In this document: piece after piece, positions 13,109-25,242 of the stretch
How positions within the stretch are numbered: position 1 is the stretch's first letter
How the letters are laid out: each line of letters opens with the position of its first letter
Origin: Parus major
Lineage: Eukaryota; Chordata; Aves; Passeriformes; Paridae
Length of the DNA stretch: 64,000 nt
Assembly (NCBI RefSeq): GCF_001522545.3
Contig: NC_031769.1
Location: 128,301,613 to 128,365,612 of the forward strand
Direction: 5' to 3'
Made by a program: the position numbers and the translations under genes
The notes under the pieces: generated by a model
Seen by the model: only the letters and a program-made list of their open reading frames with translations
Databases searched by the model: none
What the model was told of the DNA's origin: nothing

Positions 13109-14657
13109 GACAAATATGTGTAACCTTTTTCTGCTGAATTTAATAGCCAAGTGATCTAGTTTCAGTACCCAGGCACTACTGAAAGACCTGTCTGTAACTA
13201 AAGGTAAGACTACAGCTGCTTACTACTTTCTCCAGAGCTTAACAGGTGGGAGTGATTCAGGCTAAGGGTTTCAGTTTAGCTACTGGCACACTGTGCACAC
13301 TGACTATTTGTTAGATTTGAAACTAGCATCCAACTCCCCAAGCAGTCAGGATCCTGCTCTGAAATTGTGGCTCTGTTTGAACTGCCTCATCACAAAAAAA
13401 CTGACGTAGTATCCCGCAAAGAACTATTTTCAGGTAATACCAAAAATATATACCAAACAAATTTTTTTTTTAGCTACACTACAGTTTTTTATTTTGTTTC
13501 CCATGACACATTGTGTTATTATTGCTCAAGGCTTTTTCCAAAGAGTTAAATGGTAGTATGTTTACTTGAGACTAATAGAATAGCTCTTTCAGGGCTCAAA
13601 AAGCATTTCTGTATTTCCAAAGAAGCTTTCAAAATATGGTGGCCAAAATATTTGAAATATGTGTCCCTGTGGTGATGTCATCCTCAAGGGAAACATACTT
13701 CTGATATGAAGTATTCCCTTTAGGAATCTTGGAGATCTTACATCTGTATTCTTAACCTCAAGAGGTTATCAAATGATAATAGTTATTTGCAAAATGGGAT
13801 GTCATGTAATAGACTGCTGGCAGGCATGTTGGCCGGTAGTTATAGGTCATTGCACAAATATTTGTAGAGGAAGTGAAGGCTTCATTTGGCCTTAACAACC
13901 AGACATCTTAGACAAATATTCATGAAATGAATAATGTTCAGATTCAGGCAGAACCAGAGCCTTTCTGGTCACTTTGGAAAGCACAGACATGCATGCACAC
14001 CAGAGAGGAAGAAAAGCCCAGTGAGACTGAAGTCTAACACATACTCCTAAACTAGGAATGACCACTCAGATGCAGAGCCCTGAATACACTTGGATATACA
14101 AGGTTGTCACCTCGAGCATGAGACTCACCATTTTTAGGAAATATCACCTGTGCAAAGACTTGGCAAGTAGCAGTCTGCAGAAGAAGCCTGCAAGTGGGAA
14201 AACCTAGCTAAGAGAGCATCTCAAAGCCACTCACCTTGAAAAGGCTAAAGAGGAGGACACATGGGTGCTCCTCCTTCCCTTCCTCTCTCAGTTGAGCAAA
14301 CCAGATGCTGCCAGGGCAGCTTTGGTCCCCTTGTTGCTTCTCGCAGCAGTGGCAGTGACAGGATCTCTTCTTCCTGGGAGACAGTCTCTCCTCCTGGGTT
14401 GGTGCCTTGACTTCCAGACCATGTAGTACTTGCCTAAGGAGGCAGCTGGCCATTAAGCTCTGGAAAGAAGTGTTTGAAGTGTTGACTTGCATGGGGAATA
14501 GTCTCTGGTGGCTGAACCTCTCCTGCTCCTTCAGCCTGCCATGAGGAGAGCTCCATCTTAGCACATGTTTTTCTCCTGGCACTCTTAGCAGAGAGGAGTG
14601 ACAGATGCTATAACTGAGTAGACCACCTGCAGGGTTCAGACATGGAAGGTCTCTTCA
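13109..14657. other. Non-coding DNA with a GC-richer patch
   Basis: AT-rich to about 14200, then a GC-richer patch (about 14210-14590) holding a 124-codon minus-strand frame (14208-14582). On the minus strand, the CAAG/GTGAGT sequence near 14235 resembles a splice donor inside that frame. Without a matching acceptor or a recognisable protein I do not call an exon. Confidence 0.4.
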
Positions 14658-14850
14658 GAAAGTTAATCCAAATTAACCAGAGATGCAGAGAGGATTTACC
14701 AGCTCTAATAAAGCCTTCATTTTCAGATTTAGCTTAACTGCATTACGAGTGGAATTAAGCTATGCTGAAATCAGGTCACTTTAATTCTGAATAATAAAAT
14801 GCCCACAAGAGTTTGATGGGGTGTAACTAATCCATTTAAAGCTCATTCAG
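14658..14850. repeat. Possible very old interspersed repeat (DNA-transposon-like or conserved repeat)
   Basis: The segment has several variants of TTAATCCAAATTAA, GGAATTAAGC, TTTAATTCTGAAT and ACTAATCCATTTAAAGC. These TTTAATTC/CCATTTAAA phrases recall old amniote hAT-like or conserved repeat families, but I cannot name one. Orientation and ends are unclear. A unique sequence with chance AT-rich motifs would look similar. Confidence 0.3.
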
Positions 14851-14879
14851 AGATTCCAGATTTGTCCCCCTGCAGACCA

Positions 14880-15840
14880 GGCAATATTGTATTTCACAAT
14901 GTTCCTTCAGCTCCAGAGCTGGCTGCAGGGACTGGGATCCCGCCCCAATACACCTCCTGCTTCCCCCTTGCAACTTAGTGCAGATGGAGGAACTGCAAGC
15001 TTGGAGCTGAAGCTGGACCTAAACACTGTTTTGTGATGAAGCAGACAGGAGCTCTCAGGCCTGCCAGTGGCACTGTCCTCACACCATGCAAAGCACCACT
15101 CAAGCAACACGATACAGCTGTGCAGGAGGAATGCGAGCCCATGCTGTGCTGTGTGCAGACTGCAGGCTTGGCTGCAGAGCCTGCTCCCTCCCCCTCGCAG
15201 GGGGTGATAATGGCCCCAGGACCAGCAGGATTCCTGGGATGATACCAGAAGTCAGATTCCTGCAATGAGTTGATTAGAAGACGTATCAAGCTGGCTACAG
15301 TTTCCATATGGTGCCAGTGGTTGACTGAGGCACCAGGCAGAGAAGAGTTCAGTGCCACCAAAGCTGTCTATGTATGGAAAACCATGACCACTCCGGGTTC
15401 TGTTTTGTGTGCAGTGTAAAGCTGTGATTGTAAAGTAGCAGGGAAGTTAATCTGTCCCTGGTCAGAAGTTCACTGTGAGCTCCTTTGGCATTTGCTTAGC
15501 CTTTCCTTGAGCCTTAACCTCAATTTCAAGGGGCAAGAGTTGAATGGTGGATGCGGCCTGTGATCTGCCGCACAGTGCTTGAGCTGCTGAGGGTGCTTTC
15601 TCTGCTGACAGGCACATCTTGAAGCTGATTTTGGGGCAGACATCCCTCTGTCTCTCACCTCTGGCCCATTTGCAGTAGAGTACTGTGGCCTGCCTCACAT
15701 TGGTGTGCCTGAGCTGCTGTGTCCTGCATGGTAATAGCTGCCACAGCATGCAGCAGAGGGAGAGCTCCATGTCATCAGGATCCCTGCCTGGCAGCACCCC
15801 CGTGGGCAGCTCTGCACCATCATCCCTTCTCACCTTCTGC
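14880..15840. other. GC-richer non-coding block
   Basis: Elevated G+C gives overlapping frames on both strands (60 to 128 codons) with mutually incompatible products. No domain is recognisable. It could be a decayed element or part of a non-coding transcript; the sequence alone does not decide. Confidence 0.4.
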
Positions 15841-18800
15841 CCTGTTCACCCCACATGTGCATGGCAGTAAGGATAGAAAGGGAGCTGGCCTAGCTTTGTG
15901 CCAAACCTCTCCAGCAAACTGGAGTTTTCCAAGCACTGGAATTTGGAGACCAAACTAACCCAGCTTATAGCTTTCTGAGCTGAAATCTGCCTGTCATACA
16001 GACAGCAACACCTTCTCTGCAGCACAGCATTTGAAGCATTTTTGTGTCCTTGCTGTGTAGGCTTGCCAGAAGATGTTCTGGTTTCCTCAGCAATCCCTTC
16101 TCCTCTCAGAAAGGGAAAGGGAGAGAGGGAGCCAAAGAGAATCAAGAAGAAAATAGGAGTATTTCTTTTCTTACCTACATCAGTATAATGTAAGTGGATG
16201 TAGGAAATAAAAAGGCAGAAAATACACTGGTTGCAGGATTTTTGGAAAACTTTTTCACATGGGCATAAAAAAATACAATTTTGAACCCTTAACTGTAAGG
16301 AAATTTCTCCATTTTTCCTCACTTCTGAGACACACATTTTTTTTCCCTATTGAACAGACACCGATAGACATCAACAATATGCAGAAACTTACCCATGTGA
16401 ATCCAGGCAAGAGCCATAAATAAATCACTGTAAAATTGGGGTTTTTTTACACTGTAGACTTTAAAAAGCAGTGAAACTTCAAATTTTCGAGACAGCTAAG
16501 ATATATCTGAGGCTGATGCATCCAAAAGAACATATAATGACTCAAGCTTGGGCTGTTTATATCCATTAGGAATAGTTAAAATATGCCTCACCATCAGATG
16601 CTGTAAATCTCTGCTGGAAGAAGGCCACAGAAATCACAGGTGAGTAATTTTTCTAGTTCTGCACCATCATGGATGCTGAAACATCCACGTGGGTAGCCAA
16701 ACTGCCATGTGTGATGAGAAATTGACTCTAACACTCTCCCAGGCATGATCATCCATAAGCTCAGAGTTCAGTCTGTCTTACAGAACCAGGCTGGAGAAGA
16801 TGAGCCTTCTTTTCTCCCAAATGAGCTGTAAAAGATGCAGAAAGTCTCCTTTTATTGGGCCCTTAATCTATCTACACAATATGTACACTTAAAAAACCCC
16901 TGTAAGTAATATTGTTAATTGTTGTCAGCCCATATTCAACAAGCTGATTCTAGTGATACTCTCACATCAATAACACCATTGGGAAATCTGTGTCCATTGT
17001 CCTCTCAAGACTGGGAAGAAGGACAGAACAATGTCAAAGGCTCAAGAAAATGTGAGATTTTGGTTCATTGAATTATGCAACTAAAGATCCCTTTTGTGCT
17101 AAATAAACCCCTAGGGAGACCTTCAGGATCTAATGGGTTTATCACAAGCTCATCCAGCTTTCTGGAGGCTGGGAGATTTGGTGCCAGGTTTCACTCATGG
17201 CAGTCCATGCCTTAAATACCAGGTGGGAAGGAAGCAGGTGAGGAACTGTTGGATCTGGACCTGTTGGCTCTCAGATCTGTATGTTGGACTGATTTTGTTC
17301 TTTAGTACTCCCAGCTCCAGTCAGGGTCAGAAAAAAGACAGTGGACTGAGCAGAGTTGCCTGGTATTGCCAGACTGTCTGATGGGCCACCAACAGGACCT
17401 TTCTGACCTAGCTAGTAGGGCTAGGAATCCTTGAAGAACAGAGTGTTATAGAATTCTTTGGAATGATATAGAAAAACAATTTACACAAAACCAAACCACC
17501 TTTGAAAAGCATAAAATGGGCAGGTCAAAAATCTCTATCTGGTATCTGTCTGATATCTGTATATTTGAGAAAACAGAAAACAAAATGCATTTTGTGGTCA
17601 TATTCAATAAACCACTGAATTGTCTAGGCTGTTATTCTGTCCAGATTGATTTGAACCTCTCTAATTGCACTTTTTGTGATAGGTAAGAAGAGTTAGAATT
17701 TGATTCACCTCCCTCTTCAGTTCAGATGTTGCTGCCCCCATGTCACTCTCACCTATTCAGAGAAGGAATGTCACGTACAGCATGCTATTATTTTTTGCTC
17801 AAGTGAAAGAACGTGTTATTTATAAAACATACTCACTTTTCCACACCTAAAGGGCAAAACTGAGCCTTTTGACTTTCCACCTTTCCAGATGTGAAATTCC
17901 AGATCAGCTACAATCTAGAACAACCCTTTTTATGGGCCACCTCTTTACGTCTCTTCCGTTCCTTTTCACGGCCAATAAATTGCTTGAAAAGCAGTTCTGT
18001 CTGTCTGAGGACTCTGTCTCAAAAGAGTGGAGCAAGTCTTGAGTGACCTTTGGCTTCTTGGTGTTTCTTGGCCAGAAAGATTCAGCATCAATAAGGAAAA
18101 ATATAAAAAGAAATTAACAGTTGTTTTGTTTTTTTTTCTAATGCATAGGGAGGATGATACAGAAACAAGTCCCACTGAACAACTCCCACATTGGAAAAAA
18201 ATCAGGTTCAATTGACCCAAAATTCCTAATTTGAGATTGTGAATAATTCTACTTAGGCCTCAAGCATGTCTACAATGATGAAAGTCTTATTCCATCAGCC
18301 TGCTCATGTTGTGTTGTCTGGCAGTATAAATCAGTCATGTTACTAAAACCCCCTTAGTCACCTGTGGACATCCTCCAGTATATTCTTCATGTTCTGGTTA
18401 GCTTCAGAGATATTAGACATATGCACAGGTTCTACATTCTAATAACAGAAATAATATGTTGGGAGGTGCAAAATAGGCAACAGACTCACAATATTTTTAT
18501 TATCTCTTTGAAAGAGATATATTTTTTTCTTCTTAATTCATTCAGGTTCCTGCTCATAGATTAACATCTTTGAGATGAGAAAAAATGAAACAGATTAATA
18601 TTTTGCATAATCATATGTATGGATGTTATTTACCTTTGTCCACCTTCCTTTCCCTTGTGCTTTGTCTGAGTTGGTACATACCCTTATTCTGCATGGCTGG
18701 CACTTTAGGACAGTAATGCAATGACAGTTCTGTGAACTCCAGAGAAAGAGGTGTCTTTGCATAAGGAAAAAATAATATACTCTGTCTCAACCTGTCTCCT

Positions 18801-19039
18801 AAGCAGGCCAGAATTTGCCCTCTGAAAGTCTGAGGTAGCAGTTCTGCTGACCTCTCTCCTTATTTCCCTGAGAATTGAAAACCGTCATTTTGTCATCACT
18901 ACTGGTTAAAGCTGTTAAAGCTTCTGTACAGCGAAGAACAGAGCCTGGGAAAGAAACAGGAGAAGTAGAGCTCTGTATGTATTTACGAAGCTACAGTAAC
19001 ACTGGAATAACTCAGATGTGATGGGGTAGGCTCTCATGA
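15841..19039. other. Single-copy non-coding DNA
   Basis: AT-rich DNA without a recognisable repeat, RNA gene or exon. A 163-codon minus frame (15846-16337) has no recognisable content. Confidence 0.55.
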
Positions 19040-19875
19040 CAACACACTCTTCAGGAGAGACGTGGAAGAGGAGTGTACCTTGTACACTGTGCTAAGAAAC
19101 AGTCTTAATACATGGAGCTTTTGTATGGGAAGGATGATGAGCTGAGTGAGAGCTTGTGTGCCAGGGTCAAAGAGCTGAGTAAAGATGCCATTTTGGTAGG
19201 ATTGTGTTATAAACCACCTGAACAGGGTAAGAAAGTGGCCAAAATCTTATTTAAACAACTCAAGAGAGTTCTTGGATCAGGATTTTATGGGGTATTTAAA
19301 TCTCCTGACATTTTCCGTAAGAGCAACAGTATGGGATGCTACAGTCAGAGAGGTTTCTGAACAGAATCAGAGATCACCTCAGCAGAGGTACTCAATGGAT
19401 CTATCAGGAATGATGCAAAACTAGATCTGCTATTTGCAAGGAAGAAGTGGTTGGCAATGTGAAAAGCAGTATCATCTACTGCTATTTTAGTGCTCACGAG
19501 CCAGTGGACTTGAAGATCCTGAGGGGAGTGAGGAGGGGGAATATCTGGGTACAGATCCCGGGCTGTAGGAAACCAGGCTTTGGTTCATTCAGGAAATGGG
19601 TAGGTGAAGTATCATGGGAAGAGCTCTGAAGGTAAAGAGTTGAGAAAACCTGGTCCCTGGTCCCTGGAAGGGACAAGATAACAATGAAATTGAATAAAGT
19701 AGGTTTTCAATTGAGTGAAAGTAGGAACTTTTCCCCATGCGGCCAATGAAGCAGGAGAGCAATTTATCCAAAGAGATTGTACAATTTTCATTCTCAGAGG
19801 TTTTCAAGAGCTGACTGAATAAATTCCTGAGCTCTCTGGGCTGACCCAGCAGCTGACCATTCTTGGAGAAACAGG
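19040..19875 (+). mobile_element. CR1 LINE copy, internally deleted (endonuclease region joined to 3' end)
   Basis: The first part (about 19040-19630) encodes decayed CR1 ORF2 endonuclease. TLFRRD at 19044 is followed, in another frame, by SESLCARV, ILVGLCYKPPEQ (the conserved VGVCYRPP block), then KLDLLFARKKWL, SAHEPVDLKILRG and FGSFRKWVGEVSWE, matching the order of this region in CR1. After about 19650 the reverse transcriptase is absent. The sequence instead resembles the CR1 3' end: a GGACAAGA start, a GGTTTTCAAGA-like block at 19799, and an ACTGAATAAATTCCTGAGC phrase at 19814. At least one frameshift and several stops make it non-functional. The RT loss could have occurred before or after insertion. 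Confidence 0.8.
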
Positions 19876-21369
19876 CTCAGTTAAAAGCCCTGTGAGATTC
19901 CTTCATAAGTGAATTGTCCAGTAAGACCATGAACATGACAGCAGTCATGTGTAATCAGTTGGCCATGAGAAGATTTAACATCAAAAATGTCAGCTCTGTT
20001 CCCTCTGACTCCAAATATTCATCTTGATTCAGCTTTCTGGCAGAGTAATGGTACAAAAGTAATTCAATTTTAAAGATACCTTGAAAATCCTTAGAGGAAA
20101 TAAATGGTAGGAAAGAATTCCCTGGATCTGTCTTCTATTATGGAGATTACAAATGAAATTCAGCACTTGTTTGGTGGGTAGATACTATGCCCACTTGATT
20201 CTTCTCCTAAGGGCTGAGTGAGAGCTCATATACACTGCTCCAGGACACAGTGAACCAGCTACCAGGGAGAAAACTCTATCTCTGACTTTCATGGTATTAG
20301 GTGTTGATACTCTTCCAGACTGTTACTGTCAGTTTAGCAAGTGACTGTATTATAAACCTGCAGGCTTTGGGTCAGGCAGGTTGGGTGTTTCAGTTCCAGG
20401 CCATCTCACCATCACATTTTCATGTATGGAGATTTTCAGATCTTACAGCAACTCAACACCTGTGAAAGCAGACAACCTAATGGAAAAAAGGAGCAACCCT
20501 TGAGATGTTTTTCTCCACAGTTCTGTGGCGTAAAGAAAGTTGTAAAAGTACTTGAAGCAGAACTTGGGTTTTTGTTCTGTTAACTCTTTCTTGTGCCATC
20601 ACAAAGTCATTGTTGAATCACAACTAGAGCTAGACTAAAGGAATTCAGCATGCTATGTTTGCAAATGCCACAACAGCAAGTTAACAGCTATTTTTCCTTG
20701 CTTGTTGGCTGAAGAGTTACATTGACAGTGAATCCAGCACAGCTGGGGAAGGAGGGACAAATGCTCCCTGAGCTCTGAGCTTAGATGGAAGATCAGGTTA
20801 GGAGTTTCCTGATTTAAACTGAGTTGTGCAACAAACCCATCCTACAGTTTTAGGGGATAACTTTCTGGAGTCCAGCAGCAAGGGTCCACCTCCAAGGTGG
20901 GGATGAAAAAGCTTTAAAAGGAAGGAAAGGAGATTCTGGAAAACCCAGGTTTCTTAGGTGTGTTTGCAAGGCTTTAGAGAAAATCTTGAAAAGAAGAATC
21001 AAAAAAGACAGGAGGAAACATAAAATAGAGTATAAAATGGATATAACAAAGCAGATCAAACCAGACTGTAGGTGATACCTTCTTCTGTGACATAATACAT
21101 ATTTGGAACTAGGAAAAATATTGCAAAATGCTTGTTATCTGCTACCAAATGACTAGGAGGGAGTTTTTGTTTGTTTTTGTTTTGTTACAAATATCTCGTG
21201 CACAGTTTTTGTGCTGGAAGTGTAAAAATAATCTTTAGACAGAGATGGTAACTGGCAGTGGTATTAAAATTGACTGGGAAGAGGTTATTGGGAGAGTACA
21301 TGAAAGATATTTTTGAACTTATCTCAGAAAATGTTCTCATGAATTTCTTTAACACACAGAGAAACAAGT
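19876..21369. other. Non-coding DNA, possibly including decayed CR1 5' sequence
   Basis: No feature is recognisable with confidence. The stretch at about 20930-21060 lies just upstream of the old CR1 remnant and might be its more decayed upstream part, but I see no diagnostic RT motif in it. Confidence 0.45.
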
Positions 21370-22005
21370 ATTTTAGTGGCACTTGCTGATGATATCAAAC
21401 CAGGAAGCATCATCAACTCAGAGGAGGTCTGCAATAGCAGCATGAGGTTAGAATAACACAGTTCTTCTGGTAAAGCCAGAAGAATTTACGTAAAATTTTA
21501 CGTAAAAAATGCAGGATTTTTCTGTTATGTTATTTCATTACTATGAAAGAACAGAAGAAAAGGAAGATCAGGGGGTACTGGTTTACTAGAAGGTGTCTGT
21601 GATTCCTCAGGATGATACATGTGAAAGAGGTTTATTTGATCTTAGGAGGTGCCAGTAGAGGGAGGGAAAGGTCAACGCTACTGACAAAGCTTCTGGAAAA
21701 GACTGCGTGTGAGTCCTCTTCATCCAGAAGGGATGGGATGGCTGGAAGAGAGTGTTTCTTGTGTGAGAAGACATTTGGCCAGTTCAGCCTCCTTAGCTCA
21801 GCAGAACTAAGAGTGAGAAAGGGCATAACTAGTCCATAAAAATACATCTTAGGAGCATTAGGGAAGACTTTGTTTTGGAGGACAATGTTCCTGCAATAAC
21901 AAGTAGGACAATATGCATATAAATATAAATATTGGGTAGAAGTGAGTGGAAATTTCTCTGTAAAGGGTATTCTTGAACAGGCATTCACAGAGAAAAAGAG
22001 AGGCA
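21370..22005 (+). mobile_element. Ancient CR1-type LINE remnant, reverse transcriptase and C-terminal region
   Basis: VALADDIKPGS at about 21376-21408 matches the RT catalytic box and following residues (FADDTKLG in CR1). GVLV at about 21574 matches the EKDLGVLV block. QFSLLSSAELRVRKG at about 21779-21823 matches the FSLLSSAKLRLRGD region of old CR1 families. The following DNA keeps the ATAAAAATACAT, TTTGGAGGACAATGTT and GTGAGTGGAAATTT phrases in the expected order. Spacings are shorter than in an intact element, so small deletions are present. There are many stops and frame changes, and divergence is far greater than in the copies near 26.7 and 60 kb. Confidence 0.65.
21485..21506. promoter_or_regulatory. 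Perfect 22-bp palindrome with two TTACGTAA sites
   Basis: The sequence reads TTTACGTAAAA followed directly by TTTTACGTAAA, a perfect inverted repeat without a spacer. It contains two TTACGTAA octamers (21486-21493 and 21498-21505) 12 bp apart, about one helical turn. TTACGTAA is the well-known core site of PAR-bZIP factors and NFIL3/E4BP4. The arrangement is seen directly; binding is inference. It lies inside the old CR1 remnant. Confidence 0.5.
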
Positions 22006-24199
22006 GATTACTGGTCTGTTTTTATATTTCAGTAAGTGTGCTTTTCTGTCAGTGCTATGTGCTCAGGTTAGAAACATACACAGATCAGTGGATTTACAGA
22101 GCTTATAATGAGTGATGGATGCTTTTCATAACAGCTTTTCTGGCTAGTTATGTCCCCTTCTGTCCTCTATTACTCTAAATGGTTTAAAGTAGTGACATGG
22201 AGGTTATTCTCCCAGATCTCAAGTTTAACTTTAGTACAGGACTGACTCATGCACTTTTAGGTATTTTCTTGCTTTTCACTGCTCTTCTTTTTCATCTCAG
22301 AAGGTCTTATTTTCCCCCTTCTTGAATTAATTAAAAAAAAAAGAGAGAGAAAGAGGGAAAAAAATTCAATCTCCACTGCAGCAAGGTGGAACTATAAAAT
22401 TGCTTCCTACTCTTGTTCTCAGAGAGCTTCAAATCCACATGTTAATGGACTATGGGAACAGAGTTTTGCTCAGGGGGCACATCATAACAACCATTGCTGA
22501 AGTGGGACACCAGGGAATCACACACAAAACTGCTGGCAGAGGCTTCTGGTGAGATTTATTCAGCAACTCTCCCATCTTCTGGTATAGCATTGCTAGTGCT
22601 GGCCTTGGATGATCCTTGCCCATTACAGCCAAGGAAACACCTAGATAAGGCAAGTATTTGTTCCATCTGAAGCTTGTGGTAAAATTTTCAAAATGACCTA
22701 TTGGTCAACTAACCAGTTGGTTAGATGAGGAAAAAAAAATCCACAAGACCTTATTCCTGAAAATCATGAGTTTACCTTTCAGTAAGTGTGAGTTACCCTT
22801 TCAGACAAAGTCAGTACCTCATTCAATAACATGCAAGCTTAAGGAACTTCCTATAAGCTTTATTTTTTTCTTTTTTCTTTTTTTTTTTTTTAATCTCATT
22901 TTAAGTATCTTCTGGATAATTTTATAGTAGAAACAATGAAAAGGAAAAAAAAAATAAATCTTATCCTCAAAATCAGAGAGTGAAAAATGAGATCTAGGGA
23001 TCAGAAGACAGGGCTGAGTCTCTTTTACAAGATACCGAGACTTTGTAAAAATGCACAGAAAGCTCTCACATCTTTCCACTGCCTGACCCATCAACTTAAA
23101 CTTTCACTCATAGCTAGGCTCTGATTTCTCTAGATAATTAAGTTAACTGATTTCCAAAAAAAGAAAAGAAAAAAAAAAAGAAAAAAAGATCAGACAGCCC
23201 TGAGGGAATGTGTGAGGCTCTCAGTATTTCTAAAACATTTGAAAAGGTTTAAAAATGTTTTAAAATCCATCCATTTAATTTAAATGCCTACACATTATTA
23301 TGACTGCTTGGTAAATCTAGCCCCTGCTGCAACACTGACACAGAAGGGCATCACAATAAACTGCTTATATAAAAAACTTAGTTTAGGTAAAGTATAAATT
23401 CCATCTGAGTTCCACAACACAAAAAAATTGTGTATAATTTTATGATTCTCATCTCTGGTTGAACATTTGGTCTCCTCTGGTACCACTGTCTGCTGTCCAA
23501 GAGCACAGCACTGAGTTATGGCACTCTGTTACTGATGTTGGTCCAGGATTCCAGTTCAGCTGTAAATTAGTCATCAGCAGAGAGTCATTATGAAATAATC
23601 CAGCAGGCATTTGCCCTGGAACATTGCTGAGAAATAAAAAAAAGTTTGCTGAAAGTCAATCTCCACTTAATAATTTATAGTATCATTTCACTTTTTATAT
23701 TCCTGTTAGAGGTGTAGGTTATTAATTTTTCTACATTCAAATGAACCCACGCAGATGCTAAAGCAAGTAAAATTTAAGGCAAAGGGTGCCTGAAAGCAAA
23801 TACTAATGGTAGCTAGGAAGCAGGAATAATTTGTTAGGAGTGAATCCATGTCAAAGTCACAGATTTCCCCATGAGAATCACAGCCTTTATATTGGCTATA
23901 TATTTTTATTGCACCCAATTTCAGTTTTCTTGTTAAAAGAAGGTCTCCTTAAGCCCTTGTATTTCTTCTGCTTCATTCCCCATGGTTCACAAGTACAATA
24001 GTGAATGTAAGCTACAATAAAAAGGTCATTTTCTTCTTTCAGCAACAGTAACACAAGTGGCTGCATTTCCTGATTCTGGATTAAGTTCAAGATTTCAAAT
24101 ACGACTGGGCTCGTTTCTGATTAGAAAGTTTGATATTTATCACAGACTTACCTGTCTTCCATATCCAGTGTGAGTGAGATTGTAAAAAGGTAAACTGAA
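22006..24199. other. Non-coding DNA with several A- or T-rich runs
   Basis: Single-copy AT-rich DNA with simple tracts: A/G-rich at 22331-22363, T-rich at about 22861-22892, A-run near 22946 and A/G-rich at about 23156-23188. These runs account for the Lys-rich or Phe-rich short frames. No gene is recognised. Confidence 0.6.
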
Positions 24200-24420
24200 A
24201 GGAACCATTCTTTTATTCAGCAATTAACCCCATCTGAGTAAATAATACGGTGTTGTGCACTTGAGCCTTCGCTGTTATGCACTGAATTCAGAATTCAAAA
24301 CGGCTTCAAAGCTGCGTTCGTGAAATGATGACAAGATGCTGCAGAAACAGCTTTTTATGTGGAATATAATGCAAGTATTGTGTTACACAGTACAGTAACA
24401 AATAGGGTATAGTTGTAATG
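24200..24420. promoter_or_regulatory. Candidate conserved non-coding element
   Basis: High-complexity sequence that keeps several CpGs (ACGG, TTCGC, AACGG, TGCGTTCGTG) in an otherwise CpG-poor neighbourhood, together with CAATTAACC, ATGATGACAAGATG and TAATGCAAG motifs. This texture is typical of vertebrate conserved enhancers but is not proof. No open frame supports an exon. Confidence 0.25.
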
Positions 24421-25180
24421 ATATAGCAGATAAAGTGTCTGGAAGTACTTACCTGAGGGAAACTCAATCTTATTTTACTTCAGGGCCTGAGGGTTATAAA
24501 CACAGTGTATGGTCTTGAAACTTAAATATTAGAGGAATCATTTTATTGGGGGGAGGAGAAGGTAATGTTTCTTATTACAGGCAAATAAAATCTCTGTGCC
24601 CAAATACACAGCAGAAATAGTCCAAATTCCTTCAGGTGATGTCTCAGCTTGACTCTTTTTTTTTCACAATAGGCTCACAAAGTCTAAGAGAAGTAAAATA
24701 ATGCCACTTGTGATCTTGGAAGGGCAACAGCCTGGACAGGCATGGGATACAGTGGCAAGGCACACAGCAAGAGCTGGATTGTATTGTCTGCTGTGGGGGA
24801 CATAGAGATGGCTGTGAGTGGAACAAGGGGTCTCTAGGTCCCATCTTGCAGCCTGCATCAGAGCCACAGCACCAGTGGAGATACTCCCACAGCTTTAAAT
24901 AGCCCTCTTCAATGTGCCAGATTAAGCACAACACAGAGCAGCAAGAGTATTTATTGTGATAAATAAAGATGGACCAGGATACAGACTCACAATGACATTA
25001 ATCATTTAATTGTTTACATTCACCCTTGACTTGCTTTGGACCTGTTCTGCCCATTTCTGTCCTGGGCATGGTTCAAGGCTAACTGTTGCACCAGTGAATG
25101 CTGCTGAGAAGTTCTGTGGTCAGGGCTGTGCTGCTTGGGGTGGTGGGATGTGCCAGATGTGCCAATGTGAGCAAAGATTT
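24421..25180. other. Non-coding DNA
   Basis: AT-rich then mixed sequence. The stretch at 24690-24930 is GC-richer and gives two overlapping minus-strand frames without recognisable content. Sequence from about 25050 may belong to the repeat ending at 25242, but I cannot identify it. Confidence 0.45.
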
Positions 25181-25242
25181 CTGGGTTGATGGCTGGGCTT
25201 GATGATCTTAGAGGTCTGTTCCAACCATGGCAATTCTAAAAT
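25181..25242 (+). mobile_element. CR1-type 3'-end fragment
   Basis: GGGCTTGATGATCTTAGAGG followed by TCTGTTCCAACC and an AATTCTAAA tail matches the 3' terminal block shared by avian CR1 elements and some avian LTRs that resemble it. Only the last 60 bp or so are clear. The upstream sequence does not match a CR1 body, so this could also be the end of another repeat type. Confidence 0.55.
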
